A stretch of DNA of 32,932 bases from Chloroflexota bacterium (GTDB lineage Bacteria; Chloroflexota; Chloroflexia; QHBQ01), in contig JANXYP010000025.1 in the NCBI GenBank assembly GCA_025355955.1, positions 1-32,932 of the forward strand, given 5' to 3'. The position numbers were made by a program, and so were the translations under genes. Under the pieces are notes generated by a model. That model had not been told where the DNA came from. It saw only the letters and a program-made list of their open reading frames with translations, and ran no database searches. Shown piece by piece: positions 32,801 to 32,932 of the stretch (within the stretch, counting starts at the first letter, position 1; every line of letters starts with the position of its first letter).

Positions 32801-32932
32801 ATCACGGACCCGCCCCCAGCCCCTCCCGGTGGGAGGGGAGATGCTTCGCACTCACCTCCAGCCCCTCCCGGTGGGAGGGGAGATGCTTCGCACTCACCCT
32901 CAGCCCCTCCCGATAGGAGGGGAGATGCTTCG
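32801..32932. repeat. Tandem 42-bp repeat reaching the window edge
   Basis: Three units with cagcccctccc at 32817, 32859 and 32901 (period 42), each ending ggggagatgcttcg. The inner part is the dispersed GC palindrome. The array continues beyond the window. Nothing coding in 32768-32932. Confidence 0.85.

Overview
The window looks like a chromosomal stretch from a GC-rich member of the Chloroflexota, probably a filamentous Chloroflexia relative. This is inferred from three things: a secreted protein with Thr/Pro-rich linkers and three S-layer homology domains, a T-box-controlled tryptophan cluster in a GC-rich genome, and intergenic regions packed with short palindromic repeats. No rRNA or intact tRNA is present, so the placement is not proven.

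Layout. Positions 1-5100 hold the start of a probable transposase, a NERD-like membrane protein with two SH3b domains, a propionyl-CoA carboxylase-type carboxyltransferase and an EF-hand protein, all on the minus strand. Positions 5190-6250 hold a fluoride module: a promoter, a fluoride riboswitch with an overlapping terminator, crcB, and a convergent DUF190 gene. A family-4 glycosyltransferase (6297-7655) lacks a stop at its expected end and runs antisense into phhB.

Positions 7880-21420 are the core of the window, a one-direction minus-strand aromatic/tryptophan supercluster. It begins with a promoter with consensus -35 and -10 hexamers, a T-box with a UGG specifier, and a terminator. The gene order is then trpE, two paralogous two-TM proteins, trpG, trpD, trpS, trpC, an unknown orf124, trpF, trpB, trpA, aroH (chorismate mutase) and aroF (DAHP synthase). 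Together these cover entry into the shikimate pathway, every step from chorismate to tryptophan, and tRNA charging. Many gene junctions carry repeats, foldback elements or tandem arrays, and some of these have entered coding sequence (the trpE linker and the trpA and aroH C-termini).

Positions 21438-32767 are mostly plus strand. They hold a probably leaderless UbiA-family prenyltransferase, apt (minus strand), a GH13 amylase/cyclomaltodextrinase, a cytochrome P450, the large SLH surface protein, ndk, a DNA polymerase III delta'-like subunit and butyrate kinase. Several genes here appear to use TTG starts (apt, ndk, buk). The window ends in a 42-bp tandem repeat that continues past the edge.

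The most interesting signals are the T-box supercluster, the hairpin that would hide the ribosome-binding site after trpE, the paired Cys-containing membrane proteins between trpE and trpG, the in-frame repeat in trpE, the enlarged fluoride riboswitch and the several families of foldback repeats.
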